A DNA stretch of 64,000 nucleotides from positions 124,001-188,000 of the forward strand of contig DULI01000005.1 in NCBI GenBank assembly GCA_012840445.1, in the 5' to 3' direction. Made by a program: the position numbers and the translations under genes. The notes under the pieces were generated by a model. That model made no database searches and was not told the origin of the DNA. It saw only the letters and a program-made list of their open reading frames with translations. This DNA is from Clostridiales bacterium. Lineage in GTDB: Bacteria; Bacillota; Clostridia; Oscillospirales; Acutalibacteraceae. How positions within the stretch are numbered: position 1 is the stretch's first letter; each line of letters opens with the position of its first letter. Positions 45,362 to 52,732 of the stretch are shown here, one piece after another.

Positions 45362-47773
45362 TTACGACATGATAATTCTGCGAATCGCAATAATATCAGT
45401 TACGGTAAGGGTGCCCGATTTGTCAAGGTCTCCGTTGAAGAGCTGGACCTCGGTGGGGGTCATCTTCTCCATAATAAACGCGCGTACCGCCACAATATCC
45501 GTTACCGTGACCCTGCCGTCTCCGTCAACGTCGCCTGTGGGCTCGGTAAGTTGTGCAAAGTTTATAGTGTACTGCTTAATATACATGCCGCATTTCGAGG
45601 TAACCCTGATTGTGGCCTGCTTGGTTTCCTCGTCGGCCTGAGTGATTTCAACATTAGCAAATCTGCTCTTTGCGATGGCGGATTCAATCTCGGGCAGCTG
45701 GGACACATAGTCCATATTGATGGTCTTTGAACTAATCTCAATTTCCCTGCCGTCTACGACAATTTTGTCAAGCTCGGCGTTGTTGTAGTCATTCCTAATG
45801 GTTTGGGCAATCAGGCCGGACATTAAATCATAACCAAGGCTGCTCGGATGGCAACCGTCGGCGAAATATGGCGCCTTGTTGGACAAAGCGGCTGTCAGGC
45901 CGTAAATATCAATCAACTGAGAATCGGTGGCCTCTGCCACTTTGCGCTGAAGCGGAACGACTCCGTTTGCCACGGTGTATTCGTTAATGGTGTCAACCGT
46001 ATCCTGGTAAACGGTGGGGGAGGTCATGATATAAACTATCGGTTTGGAAGAAAGGTTCTTGTAGATATTAACAAGTTCTGTAAGGTCGGCCTCATAGGTA
46101 TTCTTGCAGTTACGGTCATTCCAGTTCCTCGGTTTCGAATCGTTGGTACCGAGCATTATAATTACAATATCCGGGTTAAACTCGCGGCTGGCAGTGAATC
46201 TTGAGCTGTTCCAGTACGAATTGTCGCCGTTTTTGGTAAGGGTGGTGCCGCTGTGGCCGAAGTTCCTGACGTCATAGTCATACCCGAGCTTTTCCTGCAG
46301 GTAGGAGGGGTAGTTAAACGCGGCACTCGTGGCGCCCACACCTTCGGTAATGCTGTCTCCAACGCATGCAACCCTAATCCTCTCACGGGTAAGGCTGGCC
46401 AGCGCATTTTCGGCGGCTACCAATTTGTCAAAGTTGGTAACAAGTCTCTTTATGCGGGCGGGCAGCCCTTCATATTTTTGCCTCGCTTCCCAGATTGCCT
46501 GCTCATCAGACCTGGATACCGTGTCGGATATCATGTTAATCATGTCAATCACGGTCTGTGCAAGACTTAGCTCTTGCTCGGTGGGCTCAGCATCAGTATA
46601 TATCTCCACAATGTATACGTTAACGTCGCCATTTTCGGCGGTCACCCTGAATTCCACGGGATTGGTAAAGTCAAGGGCCTCACCGGATACCCTGTCGCAG
46701 GTGGCCTTTTCGGAAATTGTAAACACAGGAGCGATGGAAGTAAGATCGGTGCCTTCGGGCACAATAACCTCAATCCGGTCTCCGCTCATGAAAACCTCGC
46801 CGTTTTCCACCTCAAAGGTCAGAATATAGTTTTCACGGGATACATACGACGCGTCGCCGTTTTCGCCAACAATAATGGTCATGTTCTCAAAATCCTGGCG
46901 CAGGTTCCCGTTGTCATCCACAATCATGGTGCCTATCGGCGCTCCGGTCACGTCTAAAGCCTTGTACGGCTCGCTGTTTGAGAGCTCCGCGAAGGCTTCA
47001 TAAATACCGCCGATAATCACGTACGCCTTTTTATCCCCGTTTTTGGCCGCAATGTAGGAAGTGCCGTGCGGGCCGTAGAACTTCTGGTAGACAAAATCCC
47101 CGTAAGCCCCAACCGCGCTGTCCGCGGGTATTCCGGGGCAGTAGCCGTTGTAGGAGCTTATGGCATAGGCCTCCTGCATTGCCTCCGCCATAAGGGGCAT
47201 GGCACCCTTGCCGACGGTATTGGTGGATGTGGTTTTGGTGCTCTCTACCGCGGGATTTGTAAACGCCGCGTAGTAGCCCTTGTACATCTGGTAAGTCTTG
47301 GTGGTGCCGTCTATCGGGTGGGTAAATGTGAACTCGTTGCTAATAGGTGCGGAAATGTTTGTAAAGGTCTTTGCAAAGTTTGCCCTTAAGGAAAACGCAA
47401 TCCCTGGATAGGGCGCCACAATCGCGCCCCAAAAGCGGTTTGCATGGCCCCACGGGTTGCCGGTGTTGTCGGTATCCCCATTGTTGGGATCCGCATTCTG
47501 GAACTGGGCAGTAACCATATTGCCCCAGGCGCTGAATCCATATAGGGTTCCAAGCCGGTAACCGTTTGCAAGTTGGTCGTTGTACTCCTTATTTATGGCC
47601 TGTAAAGTGGCGGCCTTTACCTCGTTTGTGGGAGTCAGCGCCCAATCAGGCGGCGTGCCCTCGTTCCAGACGGCGGGCCACTGGATGTTCAAATCAACCG
47701 CTGTGGCGGTAACTGCCGGAAATGCCAACAAAACGGCAAGCAGTACCGCTATAGATTTCTTCATAAGCTTCAT
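45362..47773 (-). CDS. Secreted SGNH/GDSL hydrolase with LGFP-like module and dockerin
   Basis: An 803-residue exported enzyme. The signal peptide covers residues 1 to about 26. The N-terminal module (about 30-310) shares TDNTGNPWGH, PYPGIAFS and SNEFTF with the 1,077-residue wall protein. One Ig-like domain follows at about 315-395, then a helical segment. The SGNH esterase domain lies at about 465-680 with GDSITEG (nucleophile Ser), an FGHSGTTL block, GTND, and the DGCHPS Asp/His pair. A short beta domain leads to a type I dockerin at about 742-803 with two calcium loops (DVDGDGRVTVTDI and DLDKSGTLTVTDI). Such enzymes usually deacetylate polysaccharides. The dockerin implies docking to a cohesin-bearing scaffold not present in this window. 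Confidence 0.88.
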   Translation of the reverse strand: MKLMKKSIAVLLAVLLAFPAVTATAVDLNIQWPAVWNEGTPPDWALTPTNEVKAATLQAINKEYNDQLANGYRLGTLYGFSAWGNMVTAQFQNADPNNGDTDNTGNPWGHANRFWGAIVAPYPGIAFSLRANFAKTFTNISAPISNEFTFTHPIDGTTKTYQMYKGYYAAFTNPAVESTKTTSTNTVGKGAMPLMAEAMQEAYAISSYNGYCPGIPADSAVGAYGDFVYQKFYGPHGTSYIAAKNGDKKAYVIIGGIYEAFAELSNSEPYKALDVTGAPIGTMIVDDNGNLRQDFENMTIIVGENGDASYVSRENYILTFEVENGEVFMSGDRIEVIVPEGTDLTSIAPVFTISEKATCDRVSGEALDFTNPVEFRVTAENGDVNVYIVEIYTDAEPTEQELSLAQTVIDMINMISDTVSRSDEQAIWEARQKYEGLPARIKRLVTNFDKLVAAENALASLTRERIRVACVGDSITEGVGATSAAFNYPSYLQEKLGYDYDVRNFGHSGTTLTKNGDNSYWNSSRFTASREFNPDIVIIMLGTNDSKPRNWNDRNCKNTYEADLTELVNIYKNLSSKPIVYIMTSPTVYQDTVDTINEYTVANGVVPLQRKVAEATDSQLIDIYGLTAALSNKAPYFADGCHPSSLGYDLMSGLIAQTIRNDYNNAELDKIVVDGREIEISSKTINMDYVSQLPEIESAIAKSRFANVEITQADEETKQATIRVTSKCGMYIKQYTINFAQLTEPTGDVDGDGRVTVTDIVAVRAFIMEKMTPTEVQLFNGDLDKSGTLTVTDIIAIRRIIMS

Positions 47774-47821
47774 AAAATCTCCCCTTTTTGGTAATAAGCC
47801 ACATCCGCCGATTGTTTAAGT

Positions 47822-47850
47822 ATTATACCGCTTGACCAAAATCTTGTCAA
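47822..47850 (-). promoter_or_regulatory. Consensus SigA promoter of the SGNH-dockerin gene
   Basis: On the minus strand TTGACA (47845-47850) and TATAAT (47822-47827) are separated by 17 bases, a perfect match, about 48 bases before the start codon. Confidence 0.9.
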
Positions 47851-47882
47851 TTGTTTAATAAAAATTTAATAAAATCTTGTCT

Positions 47883-47996
47883 TCATTCCTCCCAATTCCT
47901 CTGCTTCGAGTCGTTGGTGCCAAGCATGATAATCACAAAATTACGAGCATTAGCGCAAAAAGTGGTATTATTAAATTTGATTTTGGCAAATCCCAT
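47883..47996 (-). pseudogene. Remnant of a second SGNH hydrolase domain
   Basis: A 37-codon open frame ends in VIIMLGTNDSKQRNWEE and stop. The intact SGNH protein next door reads VIIMLGTNDSKPRNWND at the equivalent place, so this is a clear fragment of a paralogous SGNH domain. The preceding residues are only loosely similar and there is no signal peptide. It is probably debris of a duplicated hydrolase gene. Confidence 0.75.
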
Positions 47997-48150
47997 AAGC
48001 CTTCCTCCATTCCCATGCTTGTAGGACATTTAGATTATACCATAGTATGCATTAATAGGCAATTATTGTAAAAAATGTTCCATTGGGATGTAGTTCTTTA
48101 AGCCTTTAGCACAATATATAGTATATAATAATTATTATTGGAAAAAATTG

Positions 48151-48179
48151 TTTATCAGCTTGTTCTCCCCGCATACAAT
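48151..48179 (+). promoter_or_regulatory. SigE-type promoter of spoIIID
   Basis: CATACAAT at 48172-48179 is a perfect match to the SigE -10 consensus. A weak -35 (TTTATC at 48151-48156) lies 15 bases upstream. spoIIID is SigE-dependent in Bacillus, and this box is 48 bases before the start codon used here. Confidence 0.65.
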
Positions 48180-48227
48180 CAAAGGTTCGTGCATAGTATC
48201 TACTATGAAGCGTACGAGGTGATTGTA

Positions 48228-48476
48228 GTGAAGGGAGCAGTAGAGGAGCGGGCGGTAGAGCTCGGCGAATACATAATTGAGCACAACGCAACGGTACGCG
48301 CCGCTGCCAAAAAGTTTCATATAAGCAAAAGTACGGTACATAAGGATGTCACGGAACGCCTGTACAAAAGCAACCCGCAGCTTTACGCCAAGGTTAAAAA
48401 GGTGCTCGAGAAAAACAAAAGGGAAAGGCACATCCGCGGCGGGCTTGCAACCAGGCGCAAATATAAAGGATTTTAA
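48228..48476 (+). CDS. spoIIID: Sporulation transcriptional regulator SpoIIID
   Basis: An 82-residue mother-cell regulator. The helix-turn-helix is in VRAAAKKFHISKSTVHKDVTERL, and the basic C-terminus HIRGGLATRRKYKG is diagnostic. The GTG at 48228 is chosen because it has GAGGTGA at 48214-48220 and gives the family length; an upstream start would run through the SigE promoter. It activates and represses SigE-regulon genes during sporulation. Confidence 0.95.
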   Translation: MKGAVEERAVELGEYIIEHNATVRAAAKKFHISKSTVHKDVTERLYKSNPQLYAKVKKVLEKNKRERHIRGGLATRRKYKGF

Positions 48477-48718
48477 TAAATTTGAATCATTCCGGCCCCG
48501 CAAAAGGGGCCTTTATGCTTTTATAACTCTGCGACCCTCTACCGCTTTAAGCCTGCGCCTTGATTGCGGCAAAAGATCAAATCCCCAAAAATTTACGCGC
48601 CGCCAGCTGGAAGCGCTGCAAGAGCCTTTCCGCAGGCTTCCCCGCCGCGCAAGCGGCTAATATTTTTTAAGCCTTTGCCGGCCAGCCGAAACCCCGTTAT
48701 CCCTTCCTATATGGCATA

Positions 48719-48751
48719 AAAAGCCACCGCAATGCGGTGGCTTTTATTTTT
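48719..48751. terminator. Bidirectional terminator between spoIIID and the esterase gene
   Basis: GCCACCGC (48723-48730) and GCGGTGGC (48734-48741) around AAT, with T-rich tails on both strands. The 240 bases between spoIIID and this hairpin hold no convincing gene. Confidence 0.88.
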
Positions 48752-48769
48752 GCATGATTTTAAAGCGTG

Positions 48770-49579
48770 TTACGGCCTTATCCCGAACACCCGCAGCAGC
48801 CAGTTGACAGAAAGCCCCATCCAGCCCGCGGCGTCAGGGTCTGCGTCCCCCGTCATCTGCGTGGCAAGGGACAGCCCGTGCGGCCCGTTGGGGTATATGT
48901 GCAGCTCAAAGGGAACCTTTGCCTTTGCCAGCGCGCTTGCAAATTTCAAGCTGTCCTCCACGGGCACCACGTCGTCTTTAAATGTGTGGAACAAAAAGGT
49001 CTCGGGCGTGTGGGGGCCCACATTTTTGTGGCAGTTTATCAGCCCTAGCACAGTCTCTCTGTCACTGTCCCCAATCAGCCTGTCCAGCGAGCCGTCATTT
49101 TCAATCCAGGAGGTGGAAATCACAGGGTACCCCAGGATCAGCGCATTTGGCCTGTTCTCCCCATTATTAATCCCCGTTTTTTGGGCAATAAGCGGGTGGT
49201 TCCAAAGGGTACCCAGGCTTGCCGCCAGGTGCCCTCCCGCCGAAAAGCCGCAGACAGCTATCTGGTCGGGAATGATCCCCCACTCTTCGCTGTGCTCCCT
49301 TATATACTTCATGGCAACCGACAGCTCGCACAAAGGGTTGGGGAACACCGCCTCGTCCCCAACGGAATAATAGAACACAAAGGCATTAAAACCCGCCGCC
49401 ACATACTGCATGGCAATTGGGTCGGCCTCGCGCTCAGAGCAGAACTTATACGCCCCGCCGGGGCATACCACAACCGCAGGCCGCTTTTGCCAGCGGGGAA
49501 TGCTTTTTTCACCCTCGTACAAATAACCGTTTAATACCACGCGGGCTTTTCCGTCAAATTCATGCTTTACAAATTTCAT
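48770..49579 (-). CDS. Alpha/beta hydrolase, carbohydrate acetylesterase-like
   Basis: A 269-residue cytoplasmic protein of the alpha/beta-hydrolase superfamily (DLH/BD-FAE-like). An HGGG-equivalent oxyanion segment (VVCPGGAYKFCSERE) and the nucleophile elbow AVCGFSAGGHLAAS are present. The acid Asp is in FKDDVVPVEDSLKF and the catalytic His in YPNGPHGLSLA. Members remove acetyl or feruloyl groups from imported oligosaccharides. It precedes no other enzyme directly, but the organism has several glycan hydrolases. Confidence 0.85.
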   Translation of the reverse strand: MKFVKHEFDGKARVVLNGYLYEGEKSIPRWQKRPAVVVCPGGAYKFCSEREADPIAMQYVAAGFNAFVFYYSVGDEAVFPNPLCELSVAMKYIREHSEEWGIIPDQIAVCGFSAGGHLAASLGTLWNHPLIAQKTGINNGENRPNALILGYPVISTSWIENDGSLDRLIGDSDRETVLGLINCHKNVGPHTPETFLFHTFKDDVVPVEDSLKFASALAKAKVPFELHIYPNGPHGLSLATQMTGDADPDAAGWMGLSVNWLLRVFGIRP

Positions 49580-49591
49580 ACAGCCATCTCC

Positions 49592-50116
49592 TTAAGCTCC
49601 CGATTTTCCAAATCCAAACAGCTTAAAATTTTCCGCCGCCTTCTTCCACTTTCCAGGCTCGGGCGGTTCGTAACCTTCCTTTAATTCCTGCGGCAGGCTG
49701 TCGTAAACTTCCGTAAGGTAATTAAAAGCCTCCATAAATCTAGGCTCGCTGCCGTTTTGCAGATAATAGTTGTAAACCTGGGCATAGCATTTAACCAGCG
49801 CGTCGAGATACCGGCTTTTGTTGGTGGATGTGTCAATATTCCCGCAGCGCGCGAGCAGGTCCTTTACCTCCACAACATCCGAGTCGTTAAGCCCCGCCCC
49901 TGTGCTGTACGAGGCGTGCCGCTTTACCATTTTGTATACAAGCGCGATTTCCTCGTCAACCTGCTGCTCTGTAAGCATAGTCAAAGGCGCGCTGGAATGG
50001 TCGCTGGCTGTGTATACCGGGTCCTGCGAAGTTACCCGTATCTGCTCTTTTTCCCTGCAGGAGCACAAAACCACCGCAAAAAGCAGGCCTAAAATCAGGC
50101 ATAAAGTCCTTTTCAT
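49592..50116 (-). CDS. Small lipoprotein of unknown function
   Basis: A 174-residue exported protein with a lipoprotein signal (LFAVVLCSC at the cleavage site, residues about 12-20). The mature part is helical (EEIALVYKMVKRHAS, YLDALVKCYAQVYNYYLQ, FMEAFNYLTEVYDSL) and ends with a Pro/Lys segment. No known domain. It lies 12 bases upstream of the esterase gene and 4 bases after the NUDIX gene, so the three form one operon. Confidence 0.7.
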   Translation of the reverse strand: MKRTLCLILGLLFAVVLCSCREKEQIRVTSQDPVYTASDHSSAPLTMLTEQQVDEEIALVYKMVKRHASYSTGAGLNDSDVVEVKDLLARCGNIDTSTNKSRYLDALVKCYAQVYNYYLQNGSEPRFMEAFNYLTEVYDSLPQELKEGYEPPEPGKWKKAAENFKLFGFGKSGA

Positions 50117-50120
50117 ACCA

Positions 50121-50675
50121 TCACTCCCCGCAGAAAATACCCCTTTTTACAAGCAGGTAAAGTTTCAGAACCGCAGCCTGGGTTTTGGCGTCCTTAATCT
50201 CGCCCTTCATTATCATGTCAACAGCGGTCTTCAAAGGCACCTTTTTAAGGTTTAAAAACTCATCCTCGTCAGGGCGGGAATCCCCAAGCTGCAACCCCTT
50301 TGCGGCATACATATATATTATTTCATCACAGTACCCGGGCGAGGGGTAAAGCTGTCCAAGGCTTACATATTCATCCGCCACGGCGCCGGTCTCCTCTTCA
50401 AGCTCCCGCCTCCCGCACTCAAGCGGGTCCTCGCCGGGGTTAAGCTTGCCCGCCGGCAGTTCCAGTACCTCTTCCATATACGGGTAGCGGAATTGATTTA
50501 CCATAAGCAGCTCATTGTCTTTAGTCAGTGCCGCCACGCACACGCCGCCGGGGTGCTCGACCACTTCCCTTAAGGCGGGCTTGCCGTTAGGCAGCAGGGC
50601 ATCATCCACCCTTAAATTTATTATTCTTCCTTTGTAAATATATTCCTGATTCACCGTTTTTTCGGACAAATCCAT
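50121..50675 (-). CDS. nudF: NUDIX hydrolase, ADP-ribose pyrophosphatase type
   Basis: A 184-residue enzyme hydrolysing ADP-ribose to AMP and ribose-5-phosphate. The Nudix box is complete: G-x5-E-x7-REL-x-EETG in GKLNPGEDPLECG followed by RRELEEETGA. The N-terminal KTVNQEYIYKGRIINLRVDD and the VEHPGGVCVAAL segment are typical of YqkG/NudF. The Met at 50675 has GGAG eight bases upstream; longer in-frame starts lack a site. Confidence 0.9.
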   Translation of the reverse strand: MDLSEKTVNQEYIYKGRIINLRVDDALLPNGKPALREVVEHPGGVCVAALTKDNELLMVNQFRYPYMEEVLELPAGKLNPGEDPLECGRRELEEETGAVADEYVSLGQLYPSPGYCDEIIYMYAAKGLQLGDSRPDEDEFLNLKKVPLKTAVDMIMKGEIKDAKTQAAVLKLYLLVKRGIFCGE

Positions 50676-50742
50676 ATCTAAACTCCACAAACCTTTCATA
50701 GATATATAATAACCAAAGCTGTTTTCCGAAAGGAGAAAAACC

Positions 50743-51627
50743 ATGCCCGCAAAAGACTATACATACGAGGAATTAAGGGATACAATCCGCCATATGTGCG
50801 ATGAGTATACCTTTTTAAAGGCCGAAACAATCGGCAAAAGCGTCAGCGGCAGGAATATTTACTGCCTAAAAATCGGCGACGCACCCGAATACGTGCTGTT
50901 TGTTGGCGGCTTCGGCGGCCGCGAGCGGATTACCTGCACCCTTTTGCTTGAATACGCCCGCCAGCTTTGCGACGCCTTAAAACACGACAAAACCATTTCG
51001 CACTTTAATGCGCGCAAGGCCATGTACGGAAGGGCATTGATGATAGTGCCGCAGGCAAACCCCGACAGCTGCGAAGTGGCAATAAAAGGCGCGACGGGGT
51101 GCGGGTATCTGGCGCCCAAAATAAAAAGGCTTTGCTCGGGGGATTTTTCAATCTGGAACTCCAACCTGCGGGGGGTAAACATAAACCACAATTTCGATAT
51201 TAAATTCAGGCAGGTGCGTGAGCTGGAAAAATCCCGCGGCATATACGGACCCTGCCCAGAGGGTTTTGCCGGCCCCTTCCCCGTTAGTGAGCCCGAAACA
51301 GAGGCGTTGGTGAAATTATGCGCCAGCCACAGAATCCGCCACGCCCTTGCCTTCCGCACGGGAGGCGAATCCATATACTGGAGCTTTGAAGACATAAGGC
51401 CTGATGATTCCGAAAGAATGGCCGAACTCCTTTCCATATCCGCGGGCTACTCCATGGAGGTGCCCACAGGGCTTATGGGCGATATAGGCTTTAAGGACTT
51501 TATTTTAAGCCAATACAACCGCCCGGCCCTTACAGTCTATGTGGGAAAGGGGGATCCCACCATCCTTCAGTTCCCAAAACTTTACGACCGATTGCTGGAG
51601 CTTTTAGTCCTCGCCACCTTAATGTAA
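50743..51627 (+). CDS. M14 carboxypeptidase-like protein without zinc site
   Basis: A 294-residue protein with the fold pattern of M14 zinc carboxypeptidases (gamma-D-glutamyl-diamino acid endopeptidase-like): TIGKSVSGRNIYCLKIG at the start, a long helix after the first metal site, a VNINHNFDIKF block, and GPFPVSEPETEALVKL. The catalytic residues are replaced. The first zinc motif H-x-x-E reads GGRE with Gly for His. The third ligand His (normally in a H-S-x-G motif) reads FRTGG. The general-base Glu position reads LTVYVGKG with Tyr. The NRN arginine motif reads NHN. No signal peptide is present. It is probably a non-catalytic binding protein. It is divergent from the NUDIX operon and has an AAAGGAG site. 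Confidence 0.8.
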   Translation: MPAKDYTYEELRDTIRHMCDEYTFLKAETIGKSVSGRNIYCLKIGDAPEYVLFVGGFGGRERITCTLLLEYARQLCDALKHDKTISHFNARKAMYGRALMIVPQANPDSCEVAIKGATGCGYLAPKIKRLCSGDFSIWNSNLRGVNINHNFDIKFRQVRELEKSRGIYGPCPEGFAGPFPVSEPETEALVKLCASHRIRHALAFRTGGESIYWSFEDIRPDDSERMAELLSISAGYSMEVPTGLMGDIGFKDFILSQYNRPALTVYVGKGDPTILQFPKLYDRLLELLVLATLM

Positions 51628-51826
51628 CCAAAAAATATTATAACACAACCACCATAAAAATCCATATAATTATGCGGCCTTTCTTTCTGCTTGAAAAATA
51701 AAAGTCTTGGGGCTAAAATAGAATTAATACAGAAAATGTTAATAAAAAATTAATGTTTTCGGCCCGAAATTACATATAATAAAAACCATGGAACCAAGGT
51801 AACAAATCAAAAGGAGCGTAAATTTT

Positions 51827-52519
51827 GTGAAAGGCATCACAGACCGGCTTGCCAAATACAAGCACGCACTGCTTCTTATTTACTATCCCGTGATGATCGG
51901 CCAATTCCAATGGCTTGAAAAGCGCAATGCACAGGTCTCCCACCTGATACAAAGCCCTCTGGACGATTTTATACCTTTTGTAAGCATATTTGTGGTCCCC
52001 TATGTCTTCTGGTTCGCATATGTGGCGATAACCCTTCTTATCACCGGCCTTAAAGACCGCGGGGAATTTATAAGGGTGCTCATGTCTTTGTATATAGGAA
52101 TGACCTTCTGCAACTTAATATACTACCTTTTCCCCCACGGCCAGCCATTGAGAGTACCTTTAACCGAAAACGAACCTTTTTTGTTCGATAGGTTGGTCTA
52201 CTTTATCTACTCCAAAGACACGCCCACCAACTGCGCGCCCTCAATCCACGTGCTTTTTTCGGTCGCCTGCACCATAGGCATTCAGCGCGCAGGCTGTTTC
52301 AAAGACAAACCCTGGGTAAAAATTTCTTCACATATTATGAATGTGCTGATCGTCCTGTCCACCATGTTTATAAAACAGCATTCAATAATCGATGTGGCCT
52401 TGGGGCTTGCCTTTAGCGTCTTCATTTACCTTTTTGTCTACCACATCGACTGGCCGGCAATGTGGGAGAACTTCCTTTCTAAGGCTAACCTTAAAAAACA
52501 GGCGGCAGACCAGATTTAA
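51827..52519 (+). CDS. PAP2-superfamily membrane phosphatase
   Basis: A 230-residue membrane protein with about five helices. Motifs of the PAP2_3 (inositol-phosphorylceramide synthase-like) type are TNCAPSIHVLFS with the first active-site His and KQHSIIDVALGL with the second His and Asp. The first PAP2 motif (K-x6-RP) is degenerate, as is usual in this subfamily. It could dephosphorylate lipid phosphates or transfer head groups. The GTG start at 51827 follows AAAGGAGCG. A terminator lies at 52561. Confidence 0.85.
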   Translation: MKGITDRLAKYKHALLLIYYPVMIGQFQWLEKRNAQVSHLIQSPLDDFIPFVSIFVVPYVFWFAYVAITLLITGLKDRGEFIRVLMSLYIGMTFCNLIYYLFPHGQPLRVPLTENEPFLFDRLVYFIYSKDTPTNCAPSIHVLFSVACTIGIQRAGCFKDKPWVKISSHIMNVLIVLSTMFIKQHSIIDVALGLAFSVFIYLFVYHIDWPAMWENFLSKANLKKQAADQI

Positions 52520-52560
52520 CACAGGCCAACACCTTGTTTTGTGTTTCTTTTTCAAATATA

Positions 52561-52596
52561 AAACACCGGCTGGAAACAGCCGGTGTTTGTTTTCCG
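52561..52596 (+). terminator. Terminator of the PAP2 gene
   Basis: AAACACCGGCTG (52561-52572) and CAGCCGGTGTTT (52577-52588) form a 12-base-pair stem with a GAAA tetraloop followed by GTTTTCC. Confidence 0.9.
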
Positions 52597-52671
52597 GTAA
52601 ATAGATAAAGGTAATTATAATCTAAAAAATTTAAATCAAAAACACACTTTTAAAATTGTTGCAAAATAGGC

Positions 52672-52699
52672 TGGACATATTTTAAATAGCTGGTATTAT
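52672..52699 (+). promoter_or_regulatory. Probable promoter of the alpha-galactosidase-like gene
   Basis: TGGACA (52672-52677) and TATTAT (52694-52699) with a 16-base spacer, 33 bases before the ATG. Confidence 0.55.
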
Positions 52700-52732
52700 A
52701 AGAAAGAGTACATAAAAGAAAGTGGATGCTAT

